A DNA stretch of 64,000 bases, from assembly GCA_038562375.1 (NCBI GenBank), contig JBCFAY010000007.1:1-64000 (forward strand), given 5' to 3'. The position numbers and the translations under genes were made by a program. This document shows, one piece after another, positions 25,339-33,122 of this stretch (positions are counted from its first letter, which is position 1; each line of letters begins with the position of its first letter). The notes under the pieces are model-generated. The model ran no database searches and was not told the origin of the DNA. It saw only the letters and a program-made list of their open reading frames with translations. This stretch comes from JBCFAY01 sp038562375. Its GTDB lineage: Bacteria > Bacillota > Clostridia > Christensenellales > CAG-138.

Positions 25339-26439
25339 CTATTCGTCGGATTGTTGAGTCGTTGATTCATTTTGCGGTTCTTCCACTGCCTGCCGAACGG
25401 CTTGGCCGTCCTGTGCATCGCTCCAAGCGGAAGCGGCCTGATCGCCGGAGGAAGTCTCGGGATAATTCAGCCAGCCCTCCCCTTCCAACCGCACGCGGAC
25501 ATCGAAATACAGCACGGTGTAGAGCGCCGCGCAATAAGGCATGAACAGGCAAATAAACGCGGCGTACACGACGAAGATCGCGATCCCCTCGAGCAGCCCA
25601 TCCCCCGTTATTTGCAGCAAAAGCAGCGCCGTCATACTCAACCCGAAAACCAGCGCCGCTGCGAGGACCAGCGTCAGGGATACCCCGAGCACGCGGCCGA
25701 AGCGCTTTGAAACGAGCTTAAAACTCCTTTCGACGGCCTTGAAGTTCTTCAGGCCCTCGTTCACCGCGACGGGATACACAAACGAAAGGAAGCTCATCGC
25801 GGTCACTGCGATCGCGATGGCCAGCAGCGCCACGACGACGATGGCAATGATGGAGCCGGCGCTCATCGTCGTCGAAACCGACAGCGACATCATCGCCGAC
25901 AGCGCCATGACAAACGCGAGTACCCCTATAACAATGCCTAGTACCGTGGAAATCGCCCACTCTGCCAGCAGCAGGCACAAATTGGTGGTAAAAAAGCGCC
26001 GGAGCATAAATTTACTGCGGCTTAGCAGCGCCTTAAATCCGGAGTACTTGCCGTAAAGGCGCGCGGAAGCCTCCGTATACAGGCCTCCGGCGATCATCGG
26101 CTGCACCGCCAGCGTCAAGCCCAAACCAAGGAGCATCGTCAGCACCCAAAGGCCGATGCCGAGCGATATGCCTCCGGCGATCGTTTGGAAAGGATTGTTC
26201 GCGCTCATCCCAAACGAATCGTAGCCGGGAAATCCGCCGTTCTCCAGGTCCTCAAAAAAGCCGGTCATCCCCGCCATCAAACCGCCGTTGGCTGCGCCCA
26301 AAACAATCAACGCTATTCCGTAAAGCACCAGCGCCAGCAGGAACATCGATGCGAAATTGCGTTTATAGATCATCCATGTGATGCCGTATACGCCGCGCAA
26401 GCGGAGCGGTTTGATCCTGATCGGTTCGTAATCGTTCAT
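25339..26439 (-). CDS. Polytopic membrane protein
   Basis: From the ATG at 26439 (AAGGAG upstream) the 366-residue protein has about six to seven membrane helices, a Gly/Asn-rich loop near residues 45-75, and a hydrophilic tail rich in Gln, Ser and Glu (ends TQQSDE). The layout (MIYKRNFASMFLLALVLYGI; LSRSKFMLRRFFTTNLCLLL) resembles DUF975-like and related clostridial membrane proteins, but I cannot assign a family firmly. It lies in the LOG-Usp-ACT-pepF gene string. Confidence 0.7.
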   Translation of the reverse strand: MNDYEPIRIKPLRLRGVYGITWMIYKRNFASMFLLALVLYGIALIVLGAANGGLMAGMTGFFEDLENGGFPGYDSFGMSANNPFQTIAGGISLGIGLWVLTMLLGLGLTLAVQPMIAGGLYTEASARLYGKYSGFKALLSRSKFMLRRFFTTNLCLLLAEWAISTVLGIVIGVLAFVMALSAMMSLSVSTTMSAGSIIAIVVVALLAIAIAVTAMSFLSFVYPVAVNEGLKNFKAVERSFKLVSKRFGRVLGVSLTLVLAAALVFGLSMTALLLLQITGDGLLEGIAIFVVYAAFICLFMPYCAALYTVLYFDVRVRLEGEGWLNYPETSSGDQAASAWSDAQDGQAVRQAVEEPQNESTTQQSDE

Positions 26440-26464
26440 TGATCGATTCTCCTTCCTTGCGGCC

Positions 26465-26842
26465 TTAATCGAGCACATCGAACTCGATGTCGGGCAGCCG
26501 CCCGTGCAGCCTGGATACGATGTTGTCGCCCGTTCCCGGCGCGGCACCCATCACGATGGTGCCGATCGAGTTGTTCGCGGCGTATTCGACGAGCGCGTCC
26601 TCGACGTTTTGTGCGCGCAGCATCGAGAGTTCTCCTCCCGCAAGCTGCGCCGCCGTGAACAGATATTCGAGCGCCTCGCCCTCGTCGGGGTTCCCAAGAA
26701 AATTATGCCCCAATTGTACGCAGTGCACCACATGCAGTTGCGTGTTCCGTTCGCTTTTGAGCGCCGCGCCGCGGGAAATCAGCCGATCGCAGGTTTTTTG
26801 CCGCGTGACGCACACCATGATATCGCCGTGTTTTATTTTCAT
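26465..26842 (-). CDS. Universal stress protein-like small protein
   Basis: The 125-residue protein has an N-terminal beta-alpha unit like the Usp domain of KdpD (MVCVTRQKTCDRLISRGAAL) and ends with NSIGTIVMGAAPGTGDNIVSRL, resembling the nucleotide-binding GxxGxxG end of Usp proteins. Nucleotide binding is plausible, function unknown. Its start overlaps the LOG family gene stop as ATGA. Confidence 0.72.
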   Translation of the reverse strand: MKIKHGDIMVCVTRQKTCDRLISRGAALKSERNTQLHVVHCVQLGHNFLGNPDEGEALEYLFTAAQLAGGELSMLRAQNVEDALVEYAANNSIGTIVMGAAPGTGDNIVSRLHGRLPDIEFDVLD

Positions 26843-27429
26843 TTGCTTGACAGTGCTTCCTCCATTTTGTCCGGGAATTCCCCCGGCCGATAGGCGCAGA
26901 GGTATTCGAGCGCCTCCCCGATCCCCTCAGCGCAGAAATAAAGGCCGCGCCATGATTCGTTCGTAAACCGCTCCCCGATACACCGATCCAGCTGGTCGAT
27001 CAGCGGATCGTAAAACCCGCCGTAATTCAATATCACGATCGGCAGGCAATGGTAGCCGAGTTGCTTTAGGGTGATGACCTCGAGCAGTTCCTCCAGCGTT
27101 CCGAATCCGCCGGGCAGCGCGATAAACCCCGCGCAGAGGGATTCCATCGTCGACTTGCGCTCGTGCATCGTCCGCGTCTCGATCAGCTCGTCGCAGCGCT
27201 CATACGCGATCCCCGGCCGGTTTAGTTTCTCCGGTATGACCCCGACAATGCGGCCGCTTCTCGACGCGACGCCGCGCGCGCAGGCGCCCATCAGGCCGAT
27301 TCTCCCGCCGCCGAACACCAGGCCGTAATCCGCTTGCGCAAGCGCTTCGCCCAGGCGATACGCAAGATCGACATACTTCTTGTCAACCGCGTTGCTCGAC
27401 GCCGCGAACACACAGATCAAATCCGCCAT
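26839..27429 (-). CDS. LOG family protein (putative nucleoside 5'-monophosphate phosphoribohydrolase)
   Basis: The 196-residue protein has the Rossmann core and the LOG signature MHERKSTMES followed by PGGFGTLEELLEVITLKQLG, with FGGGRIGLMG near residue 38. LOG enzymes release the base from nucleoside monophosphates, including cytokinin precursors; the physiological bacterial substrate is often AMP-like. The ATG at 27429 has GAGG six bases upstream. It is the first gene of the string leading to pepF and the isomerase. Confidence 0.93.
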   Translation of the reverse strand: MADLICVFAASSNAVDKKYVDLAYRLGEALAQADYGLVFGGGRIGLMGACARGVASRSGRIVGVIPEKLNRPGIAYERCDELIETRTMHERKSTMESLCAGFIALPGGFGTLEELLEVITLKQLGYHCLPIVILNYGGFYDPLIDQLDRCIGERFTNESWRGLYFCAEGIGEALEYLCAYRPGEFPDKMEEALSSK

Positions 27430-27489
27430 TTTATACCTCACACCGCCCGCAAAGCCGGGCGCTTGATTCATTCACAACAACCTAAAAAT

Positions 27490-27517
27490 ATTATAACAAA
27501 AACACGGTTGCTTTCAA
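27490..27517 (-). promoter_or_regulatory. Promoter of the LOG-Usp-pepF gene string
   Basis: Minus strand -35 TTGAAA (27512-27517), 16-bp spacer and a consensus -10 TATAAT (27490-27495), about 55 bp before the LOG gene start. Confidence 0.7.
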
Positions 27518-27568
27518 ATATGGAATTTATATCCTATTCTGGCGTTGCGAGCAGAAAAGCTGTTGAAG

Positions 27569-27598
27569 TTGTCATCGCACGCCCGCGTATGGTAGAAT
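27569..27598 (+). promoter_or_regulatory. Promoter of cwlD
   Basis: Plus strand -35 TTGTCA (27569-27574), 18-bp spacer and -10 TAGAAT (27593-27598), 32 bp before the cwlD start. It reads as a sigma-A site; I do not see a clear sigma-E or sigma-G consensus, although cwlD is sporulation-specific in Bacillus. Confidence 0.5.
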
Positions 27599-27630
27599 AA
27601 ATAAAACAAACGGGAAGGCGTGTACCATCC

Positions 27631-28320
27631 ATGTACAACAGCGGATCACGGGGAAGTCCGGTTTCCCGCGTCCTGATACCCATAGCGGCCGGATTCATCC
27701 TGGGCGCGCTGCTGCTCTGGCTCGCCCTCGGCCTACAGTCGCAGCAGGCGCTCGCGGATATCGACAACGGCGTTCTCATCGATCCCGGTCACGGCGGGGA
27801 GGATGTCGGCGCGATCGCGCCGGATTCGGGCGTGTATGAATCGGAGCTGAACCTCGCAGTCGCGCTCGCGCTCAAGGACGCGCTGACGGAGGGCGGCATA
27901 AAAAAAGTCGATCTGACAAGGAGCGATGAAAACGCATTAGGCCCTACCAAGGACGCGGATATGCAGGAGCGCGCGCGCATCATAAGCTCTACCGAGGCGG
28001 CGATCATGGTCAGCATACACATGAACAGCTTCCCTTCGGATACCGCCGTCAAAGGGCCGCAGGTATTCTATCAGACGGGCGACACGACTTCGATGCGGCT
28101 TGCGCAGGCGATACAGCACCGGCTCGACGCAGCGGCCGGTACGGATCGCGGGATACAGCAAAAGGATCTTTTCGTGCTGCGCAACGCGACGGTTCCCGCC
28201 GTGCTGGTCGAATGCGGGTTCCTCACCAATCCGGAAGAGGACAAGCTATTGCAGCAGCAGGAGTATCAACGCGTTATCGCCGGGGCGATCGCGGACGGGA
28301 TCGCGGATTATTGCGGCTGA
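27631..28320 (+). CDS. cwlD: N-acetylmuramoyl-L-alanine amidase CwlD
   Basis: CwlD removes peptide side chains from cortex peptidoglycan, the first step to muramic-delta-lactam in spores. The 229-residue protein has an N-terminal membrane helix (about 13-33) and an Amidase_3 domain with zinc ligands in DPGHGGED (His54), ESELNLAVA and SIHMNSF, plus VLVECGFLTNPEED. It is a little shorter than the Bacillus protein. Other single-domain amidases are possible, but the size and anchor fit CwlD. It stands alone on the plus strand. Confidence 0.85.
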   Translation: MYNSGSRGSPVSRVLIPIAAGFILGALLLWLALGLQSQQALADIDNGVLIDPGHGGEDVGAIAPDSGVYESELNLAVALALKDALTEGGIKKVDLTRSDENALGPTKDADMQERARIISSTEAAIMVSIHMNSFPSDTAVKGPQVFYQTGDTTSMRLAQAIQHRLDAAAGTDRGIQQKDLFVLRNATVPAVLVECGFLTNPEEDKLLQQQEYQRVIAGAIADGIADYCG

Positions 28321-28406
28321 GGATTTTTTTGCGCCCAGGAATACCAACGCGTCGGCAGGGGCAACATTGCCTTTGAAATAAACTGAATAAGAAGAGGGGC
28401 TCGAAT

Positions 28407-29072
28407 ATGGATAAATCGGTATTGCATAAACTTTCTTACGGCGTCTATGCCGTCGGCGCGATGGATGGCGAACGCCCCTGCGGCTGCATCGTCAACACGG
28501 TTATTCAGATCACCAGCAGCGGAATCATCGCCGTGAGCATGAACCACGACAATTATACGCATTCCCTGATCGAAAAAGAAGGCCGCTTCTCCGTATCCAT
28601 CCTCAGCGAAAGCACGCCGGGCAATGTGATCGGTACGCTAGGCTTCTCCTCGGGCAGGGATCGCAACAAATTCGAAGGCCTCGACTGGGAACTCTATGAC
28701 GGGCTTCCGATCCTCCGCCACGGAAGCAACGGATATTTGATCTGCAAGGTGCTCGATCGCGCGGAGACCCCGACGCATACCGTGTATCTCGCGCAGGTGA
28801 CGGACGCGCTCAAGGGCGAGGACGTACGGTCGATGACCTATGAGTATTATCGCAACGTTGTCAAAGGAACTTCCCCGAAGAACGCTCCGACCTATCAGGA
28901 GCCCGAACAGAAAGCAAAAATGCAAACCGAACAGAAAAAGGAGGAAAAACCCGTGAAGTATGAATGCACCGTATGCCATTATATCTATGAAGGCGACATC
29001 ACCAAGGAACCCGACGATTACGTCTGCCCCATCTGCGGCGTTCCGAAGGATATGTTCGAACTCGTCCAGTAA
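28407..29072 (+). CDS. Flavin reductase-rubredoxin fusion (high molecular weight rubredoxin)
   Basis: Residues 1-150 are a flavin reductase-like FMN domain (MDGERPCGCIVNTVIQITSS; NHDNYTHSLIEKEGRFSVSIL). After a Lys/Glu-rich linker, residues 183-221 are rubredoxin with the iron ligands in CTVC and CPIC. Such Hrb proteins in anaerobic clostridia and acetogens pass electrons from NAD(P)H to flavodiiron proteins, protecting from oxygen or NO. No flavodiiron gene is adjacent. A strong terminator follows. Confidence 0.93.
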   Translation: MDKSVLHKLSYGVYAVGAMDGERPCGCIVNTVIQITSSGIIAVSMNHDNYTHSLIEKEGRFSVSILSESTPGNVIGTLGFSSGRDRNKFEGLDWELYDGLPILRHGSNGYLICKVLDRAETPTHTVYLAQVTDALKGEDVRSMTYEYYRNVVKGTSPKNAPTYQEPEQKAKMQTEQKKEEKPVKYECTVCHYIYEGDITKEPDDYVCPICGVPKDMFELVQ

Positions 29073-29094
29073 AGCGGGAATGACTGCAAATCAC

Positions 29095-29128
29095 GAGGAC
29101 GCGGCAAACGCCGCGTCCTCATTTTGTT
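29095..29128 (+). terminator. Terminator of the rubredoxin-fusion gene
   Basis: A perfect 11-bp stem GAGGACGCGGC/GCCGCGTCCTC with loop AAAC (29095-29120) is followed by ATTTTGTTAA. Confidence 0.9.
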
Positions 29129-29157
29129 AATAACCTCTGAAAAATAACGAAAATTGC

Positions 29158-29304
29158 CCTGAGTTTTTCAATCCGTCATTTTGCGGCGACCTGTGCGGCG
29201 CAAAATGACACCTTGAAGTGCATTTCGGCCCGACAGTTCAAGCACGTGCGAGAACGAAATGCACGGTGAAACTCGCAAAAGTGGATTTTCCACTTTTGCG
29301 AAAT
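29158..29304. repeat. Dispersed structured repeat, copy 1
   Basis: A non-coding element of about 147 bp, also present at 52559-52713. It folds into three hairpins in order: H1 with arms 29175-29185/29199-29209 (GTCATTTTGCG), H2 with arms 29219-29227/29255-29263 (TGCATTTCG) and H3 with arms 29274-29285/29289-29300 (CGCAAAAGTGGA). It fills the gap between two convergent genes, ending 3 bp from the stop of the NlpC gene. H2 and H3 differ from copy 2 by changes in both arms, so pairing is preserved. Orientation is arbitrary. Confidence 0.85.
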
Positions 29305-29307
29305 CCA

Positions 29308-30459
29308 CTACCATGGCCTGCGCGCGTATACGAACGCGCCCTTCGCCCACGACGTGGTGCAGGAACGTTTGACGATTTCGCCCTCGGAGGAGGACGCGTC
29401 GATCATCATGCCGGAGCCGATATAGATGCCCACGTGCCCGATCTTGCTGTGCGACTTGTTGTAGAAGAACAGCAGATCGCCCTTTTCAAGCTTGCTCATG
29501 GAAGTGATCTTCTCCCAATCGCTCACCTTGGCATATCCGGCCGCATTGTAGCGGCCGCGGTTGCTGCCGGCCTGCTTGAGGCAGTAATAGACGAACCCGG
29601 AGCAATCGAACGTCTTCGGGCCCTCGTTGCCGAGGATGTAAGCGCAGCCGATCTTCGATTTTGCGACCTCGAGCATCTTTTGAACATTCGCCCTGCGCCG
29701 CACCTCCTGCGCCTTGCTCGCGCTGGGCACCGCGTCCGGGGAATAGATCAAATTGAAGGTCTGTTCCCCCGCCTTTCCGTCGGCGGTGAGCTTGTTTCGC
29801 TTCTGAAAATCCTTGACCGCCGCGATGGTCTCGTCGCCGTAATAGCCGGTCGCCTTGCTCGAGCTTAAATATCCGAGCTCGATCAGGCGGCGCTGGAAGG
29901 AATCCACATCGGTGCCGCTCGTACCCTGGAGGAGGGTATAGGGCTTCGCCTCGTCCGAATTGATCATACGCAGCGTCTCGCCGCCCGCGATGCCGTCCAT
30001 CTGCAGGTTGTGCTGCCGCTGGAACCTTTTGACCGCATCCGCCGTCGCGCTGCCGAAATGCATCGTGCTTTCGTCCAGATCAAGATACCCGAGATCCATC
30101 AGGCGATCCTGCAGTTCCTTGACCCGCTCGTCGTCCATTCCTTTTTTCAGCGTCGGATCGGGCGTGGGCGTCGGCGCGCTCGTGGGCGCGATCGTCGGCG
30201 TATTGAGCCGGATCTCGATCAAATCGTCGGACGTCCCCGACGGGGAAGTCCCCAAAAGCGGCGATGTTCCGGGATTTGCGTTCGCAAGGGCGCTGGTCTG
30301 CTTCGGGGGCGCTATGAGCGCACTCACGCCGAGGATCAACGCAAGGCTCAGCGCGCAGCCGGCAACGATCTTGCCCTTGAGCGTAAGGGTATTAAACAAG
30401 GTCGTGATACCCTGCGTAAAGCGCCGGATCCCAACCGCTCGGCGGCGTCTCTTTTGCAC
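29308..30459 (-). CDS. Secreted NlpC/P60 endopeptidase with two peptidoglycan-binding domains
   Basis: The 383-residue protein likely cuts peptidoglycan stem peptides. Order: a basic N-terminus and membrane/signal helix (about 29-50), a Ser/Thr/Pro linker (55-102), two PG_binding_1 domains (about 105-167 and 178-240; VKELQDRLMDLGYL, FQRRLIELGYLS) and an NlpC/P60 domain (255-383) with Cys286 in DCSGF and His342 in GHVGIYIG. The start codon is GTG at 30459, preceded by AAGGAGG. The layout resembles SleB/spore or vegetative hydrolases; exact role unknown. Confidence 0.93.
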   Translation of the reverse strand: MQKRRRRAVGIRRFTQGITTLFNTLTLKGKIVAGCALSLALILGVSALIAPPKQTSALANANPGTSPLLGTSPSGTSDDLIEIRLNTPTIAPTSAPTPTPDPTLKKGMDDERVKELQDRLMDLGYLDLDESTMHFGSATADAVKRFQRQHNLQMDGIAGGETLRMINSDEAKPYTLLQGTSGTDVDSFQRRLIELGYLSSSKATGYYGDETIAAVKDFQKRNKLTADGKAGEQTFNLIYSPDAVPSASKAQEVRRRANVQKMLEVAKSKIGCAYILGNEGPKTFDCSGFVYYCLKQAGSNRGRYNAAGYAKVSDWEKITSMSKLEKGDLLFFYNKSHSKIGHVGIYIGSGMMIDASSSEGEIVKRSCTTSWAKGAFVYARRPW

Positions 30460-30495
30460 GCGCGATCCTCCTTAGGTAGGATATTGATTATCCCC

Positions 30496-30524
30496 ATTGT
30501 AAAAGCAACGCGCGATTTACACAA
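30496..30524 (-). promoter_or_regulatory. Candidate promoter of the NlpC/P60 gene
   Basis: Minus strand -35 TTGTGT (30519-30524), 17-bp spacer, -10 TACAAT (30496-30501). A second consensus -35 TTGACA lies at about 30538-30543 but has only a poor -10 (TGTAAA) at 18 bp. Confidence 0.45.
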
Positions 30525-30574
30525 CGAAATTGGGCAACTTGTCAAGAAATATTCACAGTTTTCGCGCTCTGTGT

Positions 30575-30609
30575 ACAAAAAAATGCCGCCGGCTGCGCGC
30601 CGTGCGGCA
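30575..30609 (-). terminator. Terminator of spoIIE
   Basis: On the minus strand TGCCG and CGGCA (30584-30609) pair around an inner CGGC/GCCG stem, followed by a run of seven T. Confidence 0.8.
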
Positions 30610-30706
30610 AGATTTTCCAAAATATCGGCTTTTTCAAGGTCGGCCCATCGGTATTGGGAAAAGAGATCCGCGGTTTAAAACAATACCGCCAAAGAAGAGC
30701 GCCGGA

Positions 30707-32974
30707 TCACACGCATCCGATGTGGATGACCATCACGCTCATATCGTCGCGCGCCTCTTTTTCAAGTGCGGTGAGCACCAGCGCCTGCGCCGCGTCGTTC
30801 GCGGACGGCTCCGCCACGACCATCTCCAAAAGCAGCGCGGTCAGTTCGGTTCCGAGCGCATCCGAAACGCCGTCGGTCATCATCACGACGATGTCGCCCT
30901 GCCGAAGCTGCACGTGGTGGACGGCCGGCCGCGCTTCCTCGATGACGCCCACGGGCAGCGCCTCGCAGTAGAGCATGTTGACGCGCCCGTCGCGGATGAT
31001 GTACGACGGCGGCGCCCCGTACTTGATGAAGCGCGCCGCCCCGTCGGCCATGTCCAAGAGGAACGCGTCGAGCGTCGCGTACATTTCCCGGCTGTTGCGC
31101 GCGATGAGCAGGCGGTTGACGCTCTCGAGCGCAATGGACGAGTCGAAGCCGACGCTGAGCAGATCGCCTAAAAGCGCCACCGCCGCGGAGCTTTCCCTGT
31201 GCGCCATTTCGCCGCTGCCCATGCCGTCGCTCATCAGATACAGGAGCTTCCCATCGCCGAGCTCGCGCACGCCGAGGCTGTCGCCCGAGATCGCGCTTCC
31301 CGGCGCGGGGCTTGCCGCCACGCCGAAGCGCGCGTCGTATGTATAGGCCTGCTCGAGCGAGATGCGGTCCCGCACCGAATGCGTGCGCATCCGGAAGGGC
31401 TTTTTCATCGTCCGGCTCACGCAGTCGCACGCGCGCACCGCGTCCGCGGGATTCCGGAGCTCGAGATTGACCACGATCCTTCCTTTTTCCCGTATCGCGT
31501 CAATTTTCTTCACGCGGATGCTATCGCGGTCGAGCCGCATCAAAAGGCGCGCCTCGAGCTCCTCGTCATAGCGCGCGTCGCTTGAAGCGCGCGTCGAGAG
31601 CGTCTGGATCACCGAGCAGATCCCCTCGAGCTGGCGGTTTGTGAATTCGAGATACTCCCGCTCCCTGCGCTGCGCTTTGGCGCGCAGCGCGTACTGCTCC
31701 AATGCCGCGAGCACCGTGTTGCGAAGCTGCTCGCGCCGGTGACAGGAGGGTTCAAGCGGCTCGGGCATCGGCTGCGCCTGGATCTTCGACTGCGATTCGC
31801 ACAGCACGAGCAGCGCGTCGGAAGCCGCCTCCGCGTCGCGCCAGCATTTCTGCGCGCCGCTGCAGCGCGAGCAAACGCACATCGCCGCGCCTGCCGCCAC
31901 GGCGTTTTTCTCGCGTTCGGGCATCTTTTCGTCATTGTTGCGCACGAACAGCCCCGCGACCTCGCGGAACACGTTCGCGACCTCCAAAAGCTGTTCGCTC
32001 GTGCGCTCCCTCAGACGCGCCGCGGCCGTATGCTCGCGCCTGAATTGGAGCGCGCCCGCGTCGCAGAGCGCCGCGAGCTGCTCCGCCGCCTTGCGCGGTA
32101 TGAGCGTCGCGCCGAAGGCGCCGATAACGAGCTCGGGGATCGGCAACGCGTACTTCCCTCCGAGGTATGCATAAACGAGCGCGCTGCAAAGCCCGAATCC
32201 CACGGTCACGCCGTAGCGGCCCATCGGCCGCATGGCGCAGGCGCTGAGCGTACAGATGGCAAGGTTTCCGACGATGAGCAGTTCAAACTCACCCCCGAGC
32301 ACCAGCGCCGCGCCGAGCACAACCGCGACGGCGGTCGCCGCCGCGCCCCTGACGCACACGGAGAGGATGCACAACAGAACGGCGGCCGCCGCACCCAGGC
32401 TGACGCCGAACGGCGTAAGCTTGGAGAGGGCGAGCACGGCGACGCCCATGATCGCGATCATGCTGATCTGCTCCTCGTTCGAGAGGAGTCTCCGGAGCCG
32501 GAGCTGCCATACGACCATCATCCCCTGCCGGAACACCGCAGCCATCACCACGCACGCGGCGAGGTTCCCGATGCCCAAGAGGCAAGCCGCGATGCTGTGC
32601 ATGTAGAAAAGCGGCATCATCAAAAGCTGCGCCACCGCGAGCAGAAAGAGCTTGTCCGCCCGCTTGATTTCCCCGCGCCACAGCTTCCAGAGCATACACA
32701 CGCCGAAGTACACCGCAGCGCAAAGCGCCGCCTCATACCGCCCCGCCGCCAGCGCTCCTGCGATCGCGCCCAAAAGCGCATAGTACGGGTTGTGGCGCGC
32801 CATCCACGCCGCCGCCAGCACGGCGGGGCCGAAAGGCGCCATCCGCTCGGTGATCGCGGCGCTCCCAAAAAGCACGGCAAGGAAAAAAATCGCGACCTCA
32901 TAGCGGAATTCACGCCTCAGAACGTAGGGAATCACCCTGTTTTTCGCCTTGCCGATCAACCTAATCTGTTCCAT
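30707..32974 (-). CDS. spoIIE: Stage II sporulation protein E (serine phosphatase)
   Basis: SpoIIE sits at the polar septum, binds FtsZ and dephosphorylates SpoIIAA to activate sigma-F in the forespore. The 755-residue protein has about ten membrane helices in residues 20-310, a central regulatory helical region containing a cluster of cysteines (AAMCVCSRCSGAQKC) and a C-terminal PP2C domain (about 545-755) with SDGMGSGEMAHRES and MTDGVSDALG for metal binding. The ATG at 32974 is chosen over 33043. It lies downstream of proA, separated by a terminator; I see no clear Spo0A box before it. Confidence 0.95.
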   Translation of the reverse strand: MEQIRLIGKAKNRVIPYVLRREFRYEVAIFFLAVLFGSAAITERMAPFGPAVLAAAWMARHNPYYALLGAIAGALAAGRYEAALCAAVYFGVCMLWKLWRGEIKRADKLFLLAVAQLLMMPLFYMHSIAACLLGIGNLAACVVMAAVFRQGMMVVWQLRLRRLLSNEEQISMIAIMGVAVLALSKLTPFGVSLGAAAAVLLCILSVCVRGAAATAVAVVLGAALVLGGEFELLIVGNLAICTLSACAMRPMGRYGVTVGFGLCSALVYAYLGGKYALPIPELVIGAFGATLIPRKAAEQLAALCDAGALQFRREHTAAARLRERTSEQLLEVANVFREVAGLFVRNNDEKMPEREKNAVAAGAAMCVCSRCSGAQKCWRDAEAASDALLVLCESQSKIQAQPMPEPLEPSCHRREQLRNTVLAALEQYALRAKAQRREREYLEFTNRQLEGICSVIQTLSTRASSDARYDEELEARLLMRLDRDSIRVKKIDAIREKGRIVVNLELRNPADAVRACDCVSRTMKKPFRMRTHSVRDRISLEQAYTYDARFGVAASPAPGSAISGDSLGVRELGDGKLLYLMSDGMGSGEMAHRESSAAVALLGDLLSVGFDSSIALESVNRLLIARNSREMYATLDAFLLDMADGAARFIKYGAPPSYIIRDGRVNMLYCEALPVGVIEEARPAVHHVQLRQGDIVVMMTDGVSDALGTELTALLLEMVVAEPSANDAAQALVLTALEKEARDDMSVMVIHIGCV

Positions 32975-33055
32975 AGACAAGCCCCACTCCCCTTGCAGAT
33001 GTGCCTCAGGTAAAGGGAGTCCAACCCTATACCTTAAGACCATCTTAATGCGGGG

Positions 33056-33092
33056 CGAACAAAAATCCTGTCAAACAAACGTCTGACAGGAT
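33056..33092 (-). terminator. Terminator of proA
   Basis: Minus strand stem ATCCTGTCA/TGACAGGAT (33084-33092 and 33065-33073) followed by TTTTTGTT. It separates proA from spoIIE, so spoIIE needs its own promoter within about 80 bp. Confidence 0.85.
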
Positions 33093-33122
33093 CGGAAACA
33101 TTGGCGGTTTTTGTAGTCGGAA

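Noticed and set aside
29168..29350. Short minus-strand frame sharing a C-terminal string with a frame at 52569-52784 (ELSGR.ALQGVILRR)
   Set aside because: The similarity comes from the non-coding structured repeat; the frames have no ribosome sites, differ in their N-termini and cover hairpins with compensating changes, which argues for RNA or DNA structure rather than protein.
30445..30458. Third occurrence of GCAAAAGAGACGC at the start of the NlpC/P60 gene
   Set aside because: Here it is simply coding sequence for the basic N-terminus right after the GTG start, with no hairpin; the match to the sigE terminators is probably chance.
31739..33013. Plus-strand open frame of 424 codons opposite spoIIE
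   Set aside because: Composition is extreme in Arg, His and Glu and the opposite strand encodes an unmistakable SpoIIE.
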